Positions 1 to 9,157 of a stretch of 64,000 nt of DNA are shown here, in pieces. A program made the position numbers and the translations under genes. Source of the DNA: Enterococcus malodoratus ATCC 43197 (GTDB taxonomy: Bacteria > Bacillota > Bacilli > Lactobacillales > Enterococcaceae); NCBI RefSeq assembly GCF_000407185.1, contig NZ_KE136484.1, forward strand, positions 1-64,000, read 5' to 3'. Numbering within the stretch: the first letter of the stretch is position 1; each line of letters starts with the position of its first letter. The notes under the pieces were generated by a model. It was given only the letters and a program-made list of their open reading frames with translations. It had not been told where the DNA came from and searched no databases.

Positions 1-25
1 TGAAGTTTACTCAAAAGATTACTAG

Positions 26-141
26 TGTGGTGGCGATAGCGGGAAGGATACACCTGTTCCCATGTCGAACACAGAAGTTAAGCTTCTTAGCGCCGATTGT
101 AGTGAGGGGTTGCCCCTTGTGAGATTAGGACGTCGCCACGC
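26..141 (+). rRNA. rrf: 5S ribosomal RNA
   Basis: The sequence matches the Firmicutes 5S rRNA pattern: its two ends pair (TGGTGGCGA near the 5' end with CGTCGCCAC near the 3' end) and the internal block GTTCCCATGTCGAACACAG is present. It sits just before a tRNA cluster, so this is the distal end of an rRNA operon; the 16S and 23S genes must lie to the left of the window. Ends are estimated from the terminal stem and may be off by a few bases. Confidence 0.96.
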
Positions 142-149
142 GAACTTAT

Positions 150-222
150 GGGGGTTTAGCTCAGCTGGGAGAGCATCTGCCTTACAAGCAGAGGGTCAGC
201 GGTTCGAACCCGTTAACCCCCA
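150..222 (+). tRNA. tRNA-Val (anticodon TAC)
   Basis: The cloverleaf is complete: a 7-bp acceptor stem (GGGGGTT with AACCCCC), D-arm TAGCTCAGCTGGGAGAGC, anticodon loop CTTACAA and T-loop GGTTCGAACC. The 3' CCA is not encoded. It is the first tRNA after the 5S gene. Confidence 0.97.
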
Positions 223-225
223 TTT

Positions 226-298
226 GAGCCGTTAGCTCAGTTGGTAGAGCATCTGACTTTTAATCAGAGGGTCACTGGTTCGAGCCCAGTACGGCTCA
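226..298 (+). tRNA. tRNA-Lys (anticodon TTT)
   Basis: The acceptor stem is GAGCCGT paired with ACGGCTC, the anticodon loop is CTTTTAA and the T-arm contains GGTTCGAGCC. It lies 3 bases after tRNA-Val, so the two are co-transcribed. CCA is not encoded. Confidence 0.97.
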
Positions 299-307
299 TA
301 AGTATAT

Positions 308-389
308 GCGGGTGTGGCGGAATTGGCAGACGCACTAGATTTAGGATCTAGCGCCTTACGGCGTGGGGGTTCAAGTCCCTTCACCCGCA
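308..389 (+). tRNA. tRNA-Leu (anticodon TAG)
   Basis: This is a class II tRNA with a long variable arm (GCGCCTTACGGCGT region). The acceptor stem GCGGGTG pairs with CACCCGC and the anticodon loop is TTTAGGA. CCA is not encoded. Confidence 0.97.
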
Positions 390-411
390 TTTCTATTTTT
401 TTGTTTTTGTT

Positions 412-484
412 GCCGGCTTAGCTCAGTTGGTAGAGCATCTGATTTGTAATCAGAGGGTCGAGGGTTCAAGTCCTTTAGCCGGCA
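412..484 (+). tRNA. tRNA-Thr (anticodon TGT)
   Basis: The acceptor stem GCCGGCT pairs with AGCCGGC, the anticodon loop is TTTGTAA and the T-arm contains GGTTCAAGTCC. CCA is not encoded. Confidence 0.97.
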
Positions 485-488
485 TCGT

Positions 489-560
489 GCGGAAATAGCT
501 CAGTGGTAGAGCACCACCTTGCCAAGGTGGGGGTCGCGGGTTCGAACCCCGTTTTCCGCT
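489..560 (+). tRNA. tRNA-Gly (anticodon GCC)
   Basis: The acceptor stem GCGGAAA pairs with TTTCCGC, the anticodon stem CCACC pairs with GGTGG around the loop TTGCCAA, and the T-arm is regular. CCA is not encoded. Confidence 0.97.
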
Positions 561-582
561 TTCCTGAAGACCAGGGAGAAAC

Positions 583-668
583 GCCGGGGTGGCGGAACTG
601 GCAGACGCACAGGACTTAAAATCCTGCGGTGAGTGATCACCGTACCGGTTCGATTCCGGTCCTCGGCA
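583..668 (+). tRNA. tRNA-Leu (anticodon TAA)
   Basis: This is a class II tRNA with the long variable arm CGGTGAGTGATCACCG. The anticodon stem CAGGA pairs with TCCTG around the loop CTTAAAA. CCA is not encoded. It is the second leucine isoacceptor in the cluster. Confidence 0.97.
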
Positions 669-682
669 TTAAAACAACATAC

Positions 683-756
683 GCACCCGTAGCTCAATTG
701 GATAGAGTACTTGACTACGAATCAAGGGGTTAGAGGTTCGAGTCCTCTCGGGTGCA
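683..756 (+). tRNA. tRNA-Arg (anticodon ACG)
   Basis: The acceptor stem GCACCCG pairs with CGGGTGC and the anticodon loop is CTACGAA. An ACG anticodon is normally converted to ICG by the adenosine deaminase TadA so that one tRNA reads several CGN codons (family knowledge). CCA is not encoded. Confidence 0.97.
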
Positions 757-772
757 TATTTTTTTTATTTTC

Positions 773-846
773 CGGGAAGTAGCTCAGCTTGGTAGAGTAC
801 TTGGTTTGGGACCAAGGTGTCGCAGGTTCGAATCCTGTCTTCCCGA
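773..846 (+). tRNA. tRNA-Pro (anticodon TGG)
   Basis: The acceptor stem CGGGAAG pairs with CTTCCCG, the anticodon stem CTTGG pairs with CCAAG around TTTGGGA, and the T-arm is regular. It is the last tRNA before the cluster terminator. CCA is not encoded. Confidence 0.97.
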
Positions 847-850
847 TTAA

Positions 851-878
851 AAAGAAGGTGAAAACCTTCTTTTTTTTT
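851..878 (+). terminator. Terminator of the rRNA/tRNA operon
   Basis: The hairpin AGAAGGTgaaaACCTTCT is followed by a run of T. It closes the 5S-tRNA transcription unit and separates it from ctsR. Confidence 0.85.
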
Positions 879-928
879 ATCTTAATTTAAAGAAAGGCTT
901 TCTTCTTTATTTCACGCTCTAAATTCGC

Positions 929-954
929 TATAATTATGGTCAGGAATAGTCAAT
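929..954 (+). promoter_or_regulatory. ctsR -10 element and CtsR operator
   Basis: A TATAAT -10 box lies at 929-934. Directly after it, at 938-954, is the direct repeat GGTCAGG-AAT-AGTCAAT, which fits the CtsR heptad repeat (A/GGTCAAA with a 3-base spacer). This position would let CtsR block its own promoter, the classical autoregulation of class III heat-shock genes. No convincing -35 box is visible at 17 bases. Confidence 0.75.
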
Positions 955-967
955 AGGAGGAGATATT

Positions 968-1432
968 ATGAGTAGAAATACCTCTGATTTGATCGAATCT
1001 TACTTGAAGGATATTTTAGAGAATAGTGAAATAATCGAAATTCGAAGAGCTGAGATGGCACAGTTATTTAACTGTGTGCCTTCACAAATAAATTATGTGA
1101 TTAATACGCGTTTTACTTTTCAACGAGGTTATTTGGTCGAGAGTAAACGAGGTGGCGGCGGCTATATTCGAATTAGTAAAGTTAAGATTTCTGATCAGCA
1201 TTACTTTTTGGAACAATTAATGGACTCTTTTGGCAGCGAAATATCGGAAGCAAATGCTTTTGGGATAATTCAGAAATTATTTGAAGAGGAAATTATTACA
1301 GAAAATGAAGGTAATTTAATGTTAAGTGCGGTATCAAAAAATGTTCTTGGTATCAGTCAAATTGAAAATAGACTACGTGCGAGAATTCTTCATGGGTTCT
1401 TGGAACGTCTAAGTTATGAGAAAAAGGAGTGA
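968..1432 (+). CDS. ctsR: Transcriptional repressor CtsR
   Basis: CtsR represses the class III heat-shock genes (clp genes) in Firmicutes by binding heptad repeats, one of which lies just upstream. The 154-residue protein has the family length. It has an N-terminal winged-helix domain followed by the glycine-rich wing (KRGGGGYIRI, about residues 60-69) that reads the operator, and a helical C-terminal domain that in the family is recognised by McsB or ClpC. The start is an ATG after AGGAGGAGA. The stop codon lies five bases before the clpC start, so the two genes are translationally close. The mcsA and mcsB genes found between ctsR and clpC in Bacillus are absent, as is usual in Lactobacillales. 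Confidence 0.96.
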   Translation: MSRNTSDLIESYLKDILENSEIIEIRRAEMAQLFNCVPSQINYVINTRFTFQRGYLVESKRGGGGYIRISKVKISDQHYFLEQLMDSFGSEISEANAFGIIQKLFEEEIITENEGNLMLSAVSKNVLGISQIENRLRARILHGFLERLSYEKKE

Positions 1433-1437
1433 GGGAT

Positions 1438-3936
1438 ATGGATCAGCTTTACACAGAACGTGCAAAGGCAGTATTAGCTATTGCGCAACAAGAGGCTAAG
1501 TATTTTAAACATCGCTCGGTTGGTTCTGAGCATCTATTGTTAGCGTTAGTAATTGAACAGCAAGGGATTGCGGGTAAGACACTACGTCAGATGAATTCAA
1601 GTGAAAATGATATTCGTGAAGAGATTGAACATATGACTGGTTACGGCTCAGTGAAATCTTATCCTGAAGGCGGCTATCTTCCCTATTCTCCAAGAGCAAA
1701 ACAAATCTTGATTTTTGCGGATGATGAAGCGAAACGTTTTAATGCAAAATTAGTTGGAACGGAACATATCTTATTAGGTTTGTTACGCGACGATGAAATC
1801 TTGGCTTCGCACATTTTAGTGAATTTAGGTTTAAGTCTGCCTAAGATGCGCCAACTTTTATTGAAGAAAATGGGCGTAAACGAGACATCAAATGCAAGCC
1901 AAGGAACGGGCAGTCGTCGAAAAGCTCCTGCAAAGGCAGTTCAAAGCAATTCACAAGGAACGCCGACTTTGGATGGTCTAGCTCGTGACCTAACGAAATT
2001 AGCTCGAGAAAAAAGGTTAGATCCTGTAGTGGGTCGAGATAGTGAGGTTCGGCGCGTTGTTCAAATTTTGAGTCGTCGGACAAAAAATAATCCGGTGCTG
2101 GTTGGAGAACCAGGTGTTGGTAAAACAGCTATAGTTGAAGGTTTGGCGCAACGGATCATTTCTGGTGATGTACCAACTGACATGCGTGGAAAACGTCTGA
2201 TGATGTTGGATATGGGAGCACTAGTTGCTGGTACAAAATATCGCGGTGAATTTGAAGATCGCTTGAAAAAAGTGATCGATGAAATTTATCATGATGGTCA
2301 AATTATCTTATTTATTGATGAGTTGCACACTCTGATTGGAGCTGGTGGGGCTGAAGGTGCGATTGATGCCTCGAATATTTTAAAACCTGCATTGGCTCGT
2401 GGCGAGCTACAAACAATTGGCGCGACAACGTTAGATGAATATCAAAAGTATATTGAAAAAGATTCTGCTCTAGAACGTCGTTTTGCTCGGGTGCAAGTAG
2501 AAGAACCAACACCTGAAGAAGCGGAAGAAATCTTGAAAGGTTTGCGCCCACGTTATGAAGAACATCATGGTGTAGAAATTACCGATGAAGCTTTGCATGC
2601 TGCAGTCTCATTATCCGTTCGTTACATTAATTCTAGACAATTACCCGATAAAGCGATTGACCTGATGGATGAGTCTTCCGCTAAAGTACGTTTGGATTCG
2701 ACTGATGAAGTTTCTGAGTTATCAGAATTAGAAGATGAGGTACAGGAATTAGTAGCTGATAAAGAAAAGGCTATTCAAAATCAAGATTTTGAATCGGCAG
2801 CACGTTTTCGTTTACGTGAAAAACAGTTATCTGAAACGCTAGAACAAGCAAAAGTTAAAGCTGCTAAGCAAGAAAATGGCTATATTGATCAAGTAACTGA
2901 TGAAGATGTAGCATCTGTTGTCTCTCAATGGACTGGAGTTCCTTTGCAACAATTAGAGAAAAAGGAAAGTCAACGTTTATTGGATTTGGAAAAAGTATTG
3001 CATAAACGAGTAGTCGGACAAGAAGAAGCGGTCACAGCAATTTCTCGAGCAATTCGTCGAGCTCGCAGCGGATTGAAAGATCCAAATCGCCCAATTGGCT
3101 CATTTATGTTCTTGGGCCCAACAGGTGTCGGAAAAACGGAGTTGGCTAAAGCTTTAGCTGAAGCAATGTTTGGTAGCGAAGAGGCTTTGATCCGAGTAGA
3201 TATGTCTGAATACATGGAAAAATATAGTACCAGCCGTTTAATCGGTTCTCCTCCAGGCTATGTCGGTTACGAAGAAGGCGGACAGTTGACGGAAAAAATT
3301 CGTCAAAAACCTTACTCAGTAATTCTATTGGACGAAGTGGAGAAAGCTCATCCGGATGTTTTCAATATTTTACTTCAAGTGTTAGATGATGGTCATTTGA
3401 CAGACTCTAAAGGTCGAAAAGTGGATTTTCGTAATACCATCTTGATTATGACTTCAAATATTGGAGCAACTGAGATTCGCGAAGAAAAAAATGTTGGATT
3501 TAATGTAAAAGATATTACGAAAGATCATGCGGCCATGGAAAAACGAATTCTTGAAGAATTGAAAAAAGCTTTCCGACCAGAATTTATTAACCGTATTGAT
3601 GAAACGGTGGTATTCAAGTCATTGGATCAAGAGCAGATTCACGAGATCGTAAAAATTATGAGTCGTTCTGTTCTAGATCGTATGAAAGAGCATGAGATCA
3701 AAGTGAGAATTACCGCAGCGGCATATGATGTAATCGGGAAAGTTGGTTTCGATCCAGAATATGGTGCAAGACCAATTCGTCGAGCACTACAAAAAGAAAT
3801 TGAAGATCGACTAGCTGAAGCGCTGTTGTCTGGTCAGATCCAACTGGGAGATGCAGTAACAATTGGGGCCAGCAAAGGTAAGATCACATTAACTGTGAAG
3901 AATACTAAAGAAGAAAAAATACCAGAAAAGGTTTAA
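1438..3936 (+). CDS. clpC: ATP-dependent Clp protease ATP-binding subunit ClpC
   Basis: ClpC is an Hsp100 AAA+ unfoldase that feeds damaged proteins to the ClpP peptidase. The 832-residue protein has the double Clp N-domain (about 1-145), a first AAA module with Walker A GEPGVGKT (about 223-230) and Walker [11 protein letters not shown], a UVR-type middle region (about 430-465) and a second AAA module with Walker A GPTGVGKT (about 560). I take the ATG at 1438 as the start because AGGAG lies 8 bases upstream; a GTG at 1429 is in frame but would sit on the ribosome binding site. It is co-transcribed with ctsR under the CtsR operator. Confidence 0.96.
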   Translation: MDQLYTERAKAVLAIAQQEAKYFKHRSVGSEHLLLALVIEQQGIAGKTLRQMNSSENDIREEIEHMTGYGSVKSYPEGGYLPYSPRAKQILIFADDEAKRFNAKLVGTEHILLGLLRDDEILASHILVNLGLSLPKMRQLLLKKMGVNETSNASQGTGSRRKAPAKAVQSNSQGTPTLDGLARDLTKLAREKRLDPVVGRDSEVRRVVQILSRRTKNNPVLVGEPGVGKTAIVEGLAQRIISGDVPTDMRGKRLMMLDMGALVAGTKYRGEFEDRLKKVIDEIYHDGQIILFIDELHTLIGAGGAEGAIDASNILKPALARGELQTIGATTLDEYQKYIEKDSALERRFARVQVEEPTPEEAEEILKGLRPRYEEHHGVEITDEALHAAVSLSVRYINSRQLPDKAIDLMDESSAKVRLDSTDEVSELSELEDEVQELVADKEKAIQNQDFESAARFRLREKQLSETLEQAKVKAAKQENGYIDQVTDEDVASVVSQWTGVPLQQLEKKESQRLLDLEKVLHKRVVGQEEAVTAISRAIRRARSGLKDPNRPIGSFMFLGPTGVGKTELAKALAEAMFGSEEALIRVDMSEYMEKYSTSRLIGSPPGYVGYEEGGQLTEKIRQKPYSVILLDEVEKAHPDVFNILLQVLDDGHLTDSKGRKVDFRNTILIMTSNIGATEIREEKNVGFNVKDITKDHAAMEKRILEELKKAFRPEFINRIDETVVFKSLDQEQIHEIVKIMSRSVLDRMKEHEIKVRITAAAYDVIGKVGFDPEYGARPIRRALQKEIEDRLAEALLSGQIQLGDAVTIGASKGKITLTVKNTKEEKIPEKV

Positions 3937-3942
3937 TGAATC

Positions 3943-3975
3943 AGAGGATGGCACGCTTATGTCATCCTCTTTTTT
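3943..3975 (+). terminator. Terminator of ctsR-clpC
   Basis: The 8-bp stem AGAGGATG / CATCCTCT is followed by six T. It begins six bases after the clpC stop codon. Confidence 0.9.
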
Positions 3976-4184
3976 ATGTATACTCGGTTGGAATCTTTTA
4001 GAAGCTTATGATAGTATGGGAAAGTCTAAAACGATGCTAACCTAAGTTTGTTAGTTTCATTTTTACAATAGATGAAGAAGTAAACTTACTTTGGTGTTGG
4101 AAATTTTTATTTATCTGATCTACATCGAGAGTTTATTTTTTTGACTGAATGAGTTCTTATCATCATGAACTAGGGGGACATACT

Positions 4185-5099
4185 ATGATCGAATTAATCA
4201 CGACGGCAGAGTCAATGGGGCAGGCCGAAGAGTTACTAGCTGCTGGCGTAGATACTTTATACATAGGGGAAGAGGATTTTGGGTTGCGATTGCCGTACTC
4301 TTTCTCGCGTGAGGAACAAAGAGCGCTAATTAAATTGGCACATGATCAAGGGAAAAAAGTGAATGTCGCAATCAATGGAATTATGCATCCGGATAAGATG
4401 AAAAAAATTCCAGAATACTTGGCTTTTTTAGCGGAAGTTAAACCAGATCATGTAGTTGTCGGTGATACTGGTGTAATTTATTTATTGCAAGAATATGATT
4501 TGCCGTACATTTATGATGCGGAAACCTTAGTGACCAATGCACGACAAATTAATTTTTGGCAAAAGAAAGGCGCGGTTGGCGCAGTCTTAGCTCGTGAAGT
4601 TCCCTTTGAGGAAATGCAGCGTTTGAGAGAGCACGTCGATGTACCAGTGGAAGTATTAGTATACGGTGCAACATGTATCCATCAATCAAAAAGGCCGTTG
4701 TTAGATAATTATTTCAATTATACAAAGCAAACGGAAAATACTTCAAAAGAGCGTGGTCTTTTTATTTCTGAACCGAAAAAAGCAGAAACTCATTATTCGA
4801 TTTATGAAGATCAACATGGAACTCATATCTTTGCTGATAATGATTTAAATTTGATTAGTGAAGTAGCTGAATTGAATCAAACGGGGTATCAAACATGGAA
4901 ATTAGATGGTTTGTTTACGCCAGGTGCGAATTTTGTAGCCATTGCAAAAATCTTTGTATCAGCAAAAGCTGCGCTAGAAACGAATTCTTGGGATGAAGCG
5001 ACGGCGGTTGATGCGCAAAAAGAAATAAAAAAATACCATCCTGCTGGTCGAGGAATGGACACCGGTTTTTACCATTTAGACCCAACAGCGATTAAATAG
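4185..5099 (+). CDS. U32 family protein, TrhP1/YrrN-like (tRNA wobble-uridine hydroxylation)
   Basis: This 304-residue protein belongs to the peptidase U32 family. In Bacillus the tandem proteins YrrN and YrrO (TrhP1, TrhP2) are needed, with prephenate, to form 5-hydroxyuridine at position 34 of tRNAs; the label peptidase is historical. Visible family features are the N-terminal barrel start MIELITTAESMGQ and the conserved block EVLVYGATCIHQSKRP (about residue 160). It is shorter than its downstream partner and lacks the four-cysteine block seen there, as expected for the TrhP1 type. I chose the ATG at 4185 because AGGGGG lies 7 bases upstream; an ATG at 4149 has no ribosome binding site. The next gene starts 10 bases after its stop, so both are one operon. 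Confidence 0.85.
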   Translation: MIELITTAESMGQAEELLAAGVDTLYIGEEDFGLRLPYSFSREEQRALIKLAHDQGKKVNVAINGIMHPDKMKKIPEYLAFLAEVKPDHVVVGDTGVIYLLQEYDLPYIYDAETLVTNARQINFWQKKGAVGAVLAREVPFEEMQRLREHVDVPVEVLVYGATCIHQSKRPLLDNYFNYTKQTENTSKERGLFISEPKKAETHYSIYEDQHGTHIFADNDLNLISEVAELNQTGYQTWKLDGLFTPGANFVAIAKIFVSAKAALETNSWDEATAVDAQKEIKKYHPAGRGMDTGFYHLDPTAIK

Positions 5100-5109
5100 G
5101 AGCAGCAAC

Positions 5110-6351
5110 ATGACAGAAAGAAAATTAAAACGGCCAGAGGTTTTAGCACCAGCCGGGACACTGGAAAAATTAAAAACCGCGATTCATTACGGTGCGGATG
5201 CAGTATATATTGGTGGGGATGCTTATGGACTACGTTCCAGAGCTGGAAATTTTTCATTTGAAGAGATGGAAGAAGGTGTAGCTTTTGCCAACGAATACGG
5301 TGCGAAAGTTTATGTAGCTGCCAATATGGTGACACATGAGGGCAATGAAAAGGGTGCGGGAGATTTTTTTAAGAAATTAAGAGATATCGGAATCTCCGCA
5401 GTGATCATTTCTGACCCAGCATTGATTGAGATTTGCGCGACAGAGGCACCAGGATTGGAAATCCACTTATCTACACAAGCCTCAGCAACAAATGCGGAGA
5501 CATTGAAATTTTGGCAAAATGAGGGTTTGGAACGGGTTGTTCTAGCTCGTGAAGTTTCAATGGAAGAATTAGCGGAAATTCGCCGCAATACAGATATTCA
5601 AATTGAAGCGTTCATTCATGGTGCGATGTGTATTTCTTATTCAGGTCGTTGTACTTTATCGAATCACATGTCAATGCGGGATGCAAACCGTGGTGGGTGT
5701 TCACAATCATGTCGCTGGAAGTATGAATTGTTCGATATGCCGTTTGCGCAAGAACATCGTTCAATGACCGAAAATGGAGATGTGACGGAAGAATTTTCTA
5801 TGAGCGCTGTGGACATGTCTATGATTGAACACATTCCAGATTTGATTGAGAATGGTGTCGACAGCTTGAAGATCGAAGGACGGATGAAATCCATTCATTA
5901 TGTTTCGACCGTATCAAATGTCTATAAGGCTGCGGTTGACAGCTATATTGCTGATCCAGAAAATTATGTCTGCAAACAAGAGTGGATTGACGAGTTATGG
6001 AAAGTCGCGCAACGAGAATTAGCGACCGGCTTTTATTATCATGTACCGACAGAAAATGAACAATTATTTGGACCGCGCCGAAAAATTCCTGTCTATAAAT
6101 TTATCGGGGAAGTTTTAAGTTATGACGAAGCTAGCGGAATCGCGACCGTTCGTCAGCGGAACCATTTTTCAATCGGCGATGAGATTGAATTTTATGGACC
6201 TAATTTCCATCATTTTGACCAAACGATTACTGAGATGAAAAATGATGAAGGTGAATCAATTGACCGCGCGCCGAATCCAATGATGGTTTTAACGATGCCG
6301 GTTGCTCAACCCGTTCAACCTGGAGATATGATTCGAAAGAAAAAAGACTGA
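5110..6351 (+). CDS. U32 family protein, TrhP2/YrrO-like (tRNA hydroxylation)
   Basis: This is the larger U32 partner (413 residues). It carries the family signature region with four cysteines at about residues 174, 181, 197 and 201 (MCISYSGRC and GGCSQSC), which in related U32 enzymes bind an iron-sulfur cluster. The N-terminal TIM-barrel-like part starts RPEVLAPAGTLEKL, and a small beta-rich C-terminal domain begins near residue 325. By analogy with Bacillus YrrO it should act with the upstream protein to hydroxylate U34 of tRNA; the methyltransferase TrmR (YrrM), next to these genes in Bacillus, is not here. The ribosome binding site AGGAG overlaps the upstream stop region. Confidence 0.87.
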   Translation: MTERKLKRPEVLAPAGTLEKLKTAIHYGADAVYIGGDAYGLRSRAGNFSFEEMEEGVAFANEYGAKVYVAANMVTHEGNEKGAGDFFKKLRDIGISAVIISDPALIEICATEAPGLEIHLSTQASATNAETLKFWQNEGLERVVLAREVSMEELAEIRRNTDIQIEAFIHGAMCISYSGRCTLSNHMSMRDANRGGCSQSCRWKYELFDMPFAQEHRSMTENGDVTEEFSMSAVDMSMIEHIPDLIENGVDSLKIEGRMKSIHYVSTVSNVYKAAVDSYIADPENYVCKQEWIDELWKVAQRELATGFYYHVPTENEQLFGPRRKIPVYKFIGEVLSYDEASGIATVRQRNHFSIGDEIEFYGPNFHHFDQTITEMKNDEGESIDRAPNPMMVLTMPVAQPVQPGDMIRKKKD

Positions 6352-6371
6352 GAATTTCTTAGTCTTTTTTT
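6341..6371 (+). terminator. Terminator of the U32 operon
   Basis: The stem AAAAGACT / AGTCTTTT is followed by T. The 5' arm overlaps the last codons and the stop codon of the second U32 gene, which makes it a very compact gene end. Confidence 0.8.
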
Positions 6372-6385
6372 GCCCGATATTCATT

Positions 6386-6541
6386 ATGCCTAAGGTTGAG
6401 TCCGCGAGTGTAACGATTCGTTTAATACGGCCGATGGAAGAAAACTTTAGAATAATGATGGGTGAAGAGAATCCAAATATACTTAATTTTGAACTGGCAG
6501 GGCAAAAAGTGATTCTTTTTTGCCGGAATGTATTAGAATAA
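6386..6541 (+). other. Possible small ORF (51 codons) of unknown status
   Basis: The 290-base gap before the glutathione reductase gene contains an open frame from an ATG at 6386 to TAA at 6541. The product would start MPKVESASVTIRLIRP and contain NFELAGQKVILFCRN. I recognise no family. There is no ribosome binding site in front of the ATG, which immediately follows a terminator, so it may be a remnant or chance. Nothing else in the gap is clear. Confidence 0.2.
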
Positions 6542-6641
6542 AAGTATTGAGATTGAGAATTTTAGTGTTACTTGCGGATTTAATAGGATGATATGCGTAG
6601 TTAAAATAGATACTCATTAGTAAGAACTAGGAGGCAGATGA

Positions 6642-7991
6642 ATGAAAGAATTTGATTACATCGTCGTTGGCGGAGGAAGTGGCGGGATCGCTTCAGCTAA
6701 TCGCGCCGGTATGCACGGAGCAAAGGTTTTATTAATTGAGGGAAATAAAATCGGTGGAACGTGTGTGAATGTTGGCTGTGTTCCCAAAAAGGTAATGTGG
6801 CAAGCTAGCAGTATGCTAGAGATGATTGAACGAGATGCACCGAGTTATGGCGTTCAAGCAAATATTGAAAAGTTTGATTTTAAAGAACTAGTTGCACGAC
6901 GTGAAAAATATATTGATTTTTTACATGGTGCATATTATCGAGGACTTGAGAGTAATAATGTAGAACGTATCGAAGGTTATGCGACATTTAAGTCAGATCA
7001 TGTTGTTAGTGTGAACAGTGAAGAATATACTGCACCAAATATTTTGATCGCAACGGGAGGTCGTCCGAGTCAGATGACGATTCCTGGTGGTGAGTTCGCT
7101 ATTGATTCTAACGGGTTTTTTGAATTAACCGAACAGCCGAAAGAAGTAGTTGTTCTTGGCGCAGGGTATATTGCAGCAGAATTGAGCGGCGTCTTGCAGG
7201 GGATGGGAACTCAGGTTCATTGGGCTTTTCGCCATGGACGTCCACTACGGACTTTCGATCATATGTTGGCGGACAATTTAGTGGAGATCTATCGTGAAAA
7301 TAAGATGAAGCTTTACGATCATCATGTAGCGAAAGAGATCAAACATAATACAGACGGAACATATACGGTCTATTTTGAAAATGGGAATACTTTAACAGGA
7401 GATAAAATCTTATTCGCTGGCGGACGAGTACCGAATACCGATAAATTAGGCTTGGAAAATACTGCGGTGACCTTAAACGAAAAGGGATTTGTGATTGTAG
7501 ATAAATTCCAAAATACTACAAGTGACGGTATTTATGCGGTAGGTGATGTAATCGGCAAAATTGATTTGACTCCTGTAGCCATTGCGGCGGGGCGCCATTT
7601 GTCAGAACGCATTTTTAATGGCAAGTCAGAAGAATTTTTAGATTATGAAAATGTACCTACAGTAATCTTTACGCATCCAACCATCGCGACGATCGGTTTA
7701 TCTGAAGAAACTGCGATTGAACGTTATGGAAAAGATCAAATCAAAATCTATCATTCTCGTTTCACACCGATGTATTTTGCGTTAAGCGACTATCGTCAAA
7801 AATGTGATATGAAATTGATTTGTCTAGGGGAAGAAGAAAAAATTATTGGGTTACACGCTATTGGTGTTGGTGTTGACGAAATGTTGCAGGGATTTGCAGT
7901 AGCAATTAAAATGGGTGCAACTAAAAAAGACTTCGATGATACTGTTGCAATCCACCCAACTGGCAGCGAGGAATTTGTAACAATGCGATAG
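6642..7991 (+). CDS. gor: Glutathione-disulfide reductase
   Basis: This flavoenzyme reduces oxidised glutathione with NADPH in the cytosol. The 449-residue protein has the N-terminal FAD dinucleotide fold ([12 protein letters not shown]), the redox-active disulfide [13 protein letters not shown] near residue 42, a second dinucleotide fold ([14 protein letters not shown], about residue 170), the second FAD motif YAVGDV and the C-terminal catalytic HPTGSEE. The MW residues after the PKK of the active site favour glutathione reductase over dihydrolipoamide dehydrogenase. The start ATG follows AGGAGG at a good distance. It stands alone between two terminators. Confidence 0.9.
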   Translation: MKEFDYIVVGGGSGGIASANRAGMHGAKVLLIEGNKIGGTCVNVGCVPKKVMWQASSMLEMIERDAPSYGVQANIEKFDFKELVARREKYIDFLHGAYYRGLESNNVERIEGYATFKSDHVVSVNSEEYTAPNILIATGGRPSQMTIPGGEFAIDSNGFFELTEQPKEVVVLGAGYIAAELSGVLQGMGTQVHWAFRHGRPLRTFDHMLADNLVEIYRENKMKLYDHHVAKEIKHNTDGTYTVYFENGNTLTGDKILFAGGRVPNTDKLGLENTAVTLNEKGFVIVDKFQNTTSDGIYAVGDVIGKIDLTPVAIAAGRHLSERIFNGKSEEFLDYENVPTVIFTHPTIATIGLSEETAIERYGKDQIKIYHSRFTPMYFALSDYRQKCDMKLICLGEEEKIIGLHAIGVGVDEMLQGFAVAIKMGATKKDFDDTVAIHPTGSEEFVTMR

Positions 7992-7995
7992 TAAT

Positions 7996-8031
7996 AAAAA
8001 AAGATGTGCCGCATTTGGCACATCTTTTTTT
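7996..8031. terminator. Bidirectional terminator between gor and birA
   Basis: The perfect stem AAAGATGTGCC / GGCACATCTTT has A-rich and T-rich flanks on both sides, so it can end transcription from both converging genes. Confidence 0.9.
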
Positions 8032-8035
8032 ATGT

Positions 8036-8989
8036 TTATTGAATTGAACTTAAACTGATTTCCCCTGAAGAGAGAGTGACCTTTTCGCTGCCTAAATCGA
8101 CCACTAACTCACCTGTTTCAGTGATGGCGATGGCTGTTCCAAGATAGGATTGGTTTTTACGTGTGAACGTAATTTTCTTGCCTAAAACGAATGATTTCTT
8201 TCGATAGGTATCAAGAAAGGTTCGTTGATCGGCTAATAAAGCAAAGAAGCGATTCCAAATATTGCTGATCAATTGGTTTCGTGTAGTTGTCGCTGCACGA
8301 TCAGAGAATAACGAAGTCGCCTTTTCTTGTAATTCGGCAGGATAGTTTTCTTGTGGAATGGAGAAGTTAATTCCCATACCGATGATGATATAGTTTAATG
8401 AATTGGATTCGACGTCGGTCATTGCTTCTGACAAAATACCAGCTACTTTTTTCTGATTCAAGTAAATATCATTGACCCATTTAATCTGACTATCCACACC
8501 CAATAATTCATCGATTGCTTCTGCGACGGCGACAGCCATCAAAATTGTATATTGCGGTAATTCTTGTAACTGTTCTTTAGGTTCCAGTAACAAACTCATA
8601 TAGATGCCTTGTTGTTTTGCGGCAAAAAATGGTCGATTGAAACGACCTCGTGGTGCTTCTTGCATGTCAGCCACAATCAATAGCGGTGTTTTTTTGCCTT
8701 CTAATACAGCAAGCTGGGCATCTTTCATAGTTGAAGCAGATGTTTCTAATACGGTTACATCAATGGGATGCTGGATATGTTCCTGAATTTCTTTCTCATC
8801 TAAAATATCAGAAGGACGGTAGCGATAGCCATTCGCTAAATGTTGGATCTGATAGCCTTTTTTTTCTAATTCTTTGATCGCTTTCCAGATAGCGGTACGA
8901 GACACCCCTAACTCTTGGGCTAAGGCTTCTCCGGATAGAATGTTTTCGGTTGCTTTTAAGTGTGCCAAAACTTTTTCTTTTGTAGCCAA
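8036..8989 (-). CDS. birA: Bifunctional biotin-protein ligase / biotin operon repressor BirA
   Basis: BirA attaches biotin to acyl-carrier proteins such as acetyl-CoA carboxylase and, in its long form, represses biotin genes. It has an N-terminal winged helix (about residues 1-60, containing LAQELGVSRTAIWKAI) followed by the ligase domain with GRFNRPFFA, the biotin/AMP loop, and the conserved IKWVNDIYL. The C-terminal SH3-like domain ends the protein. I place the start at the TTG at 8989 because AAGGAGG lies 7 bases upstream, giving 317 residues; an in-frame codon at 9037 would add 16 residues without a ribosome binding site. It converges on gor and shares its terminator. Confidence 0.92.
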   Translation of the reverse strand: MATKEKVLAHLKATENILSGEALAQELGVSRTAIWKAIKELEKKGYQIQHLANGYRYRPSDILDEKEIQEHIQHPIDVTVLETSASTMKDAQLAVLEGKKTPLLIVADMQEAPRGRFNRPFFAAKQQGIYMSLLLEPKEQLQELPQYTILMAVAVAEAIDELLGVDSQIKWVNDIYLNQKKVAGILSEAMTDVESNSLNYIIIGMGINFSIPQENYPAELQEKATSLFSDRAATTTRNQLISNIWNRFFALLADQRTFLDTYRKKSFVLGKKITFTRKNQSYLGTAIAITETGELVVDLGSEKVTLSSGEISLSSIQ

Positions 8990-9100
8990 AGAAAGGCCTC
9001 CTTGATTTTTAGGATATCTAGCTTCATGAAGGAACAATTATGTTCCTGTTACTTATAATTTAGTTGAGTCGATATCTTATTTTTTCTTTTTCAGTGTAAC

Positions 9101-9131
9101 AAAAAAACAGGCTACATAAAAGTAGCCTGCG
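9101..9131 (-). terminator. Terminator of the ABC importer operon
   Basis: On the minus strand the stem CAGGCTAC / GTAGCCTG is followed by seven T. It lies just downstream of the ATPase gene. Confidence 0.9.
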
Positions 9132-9157
9132 AGAAGGAAGGTGATTAACACTTAAAA

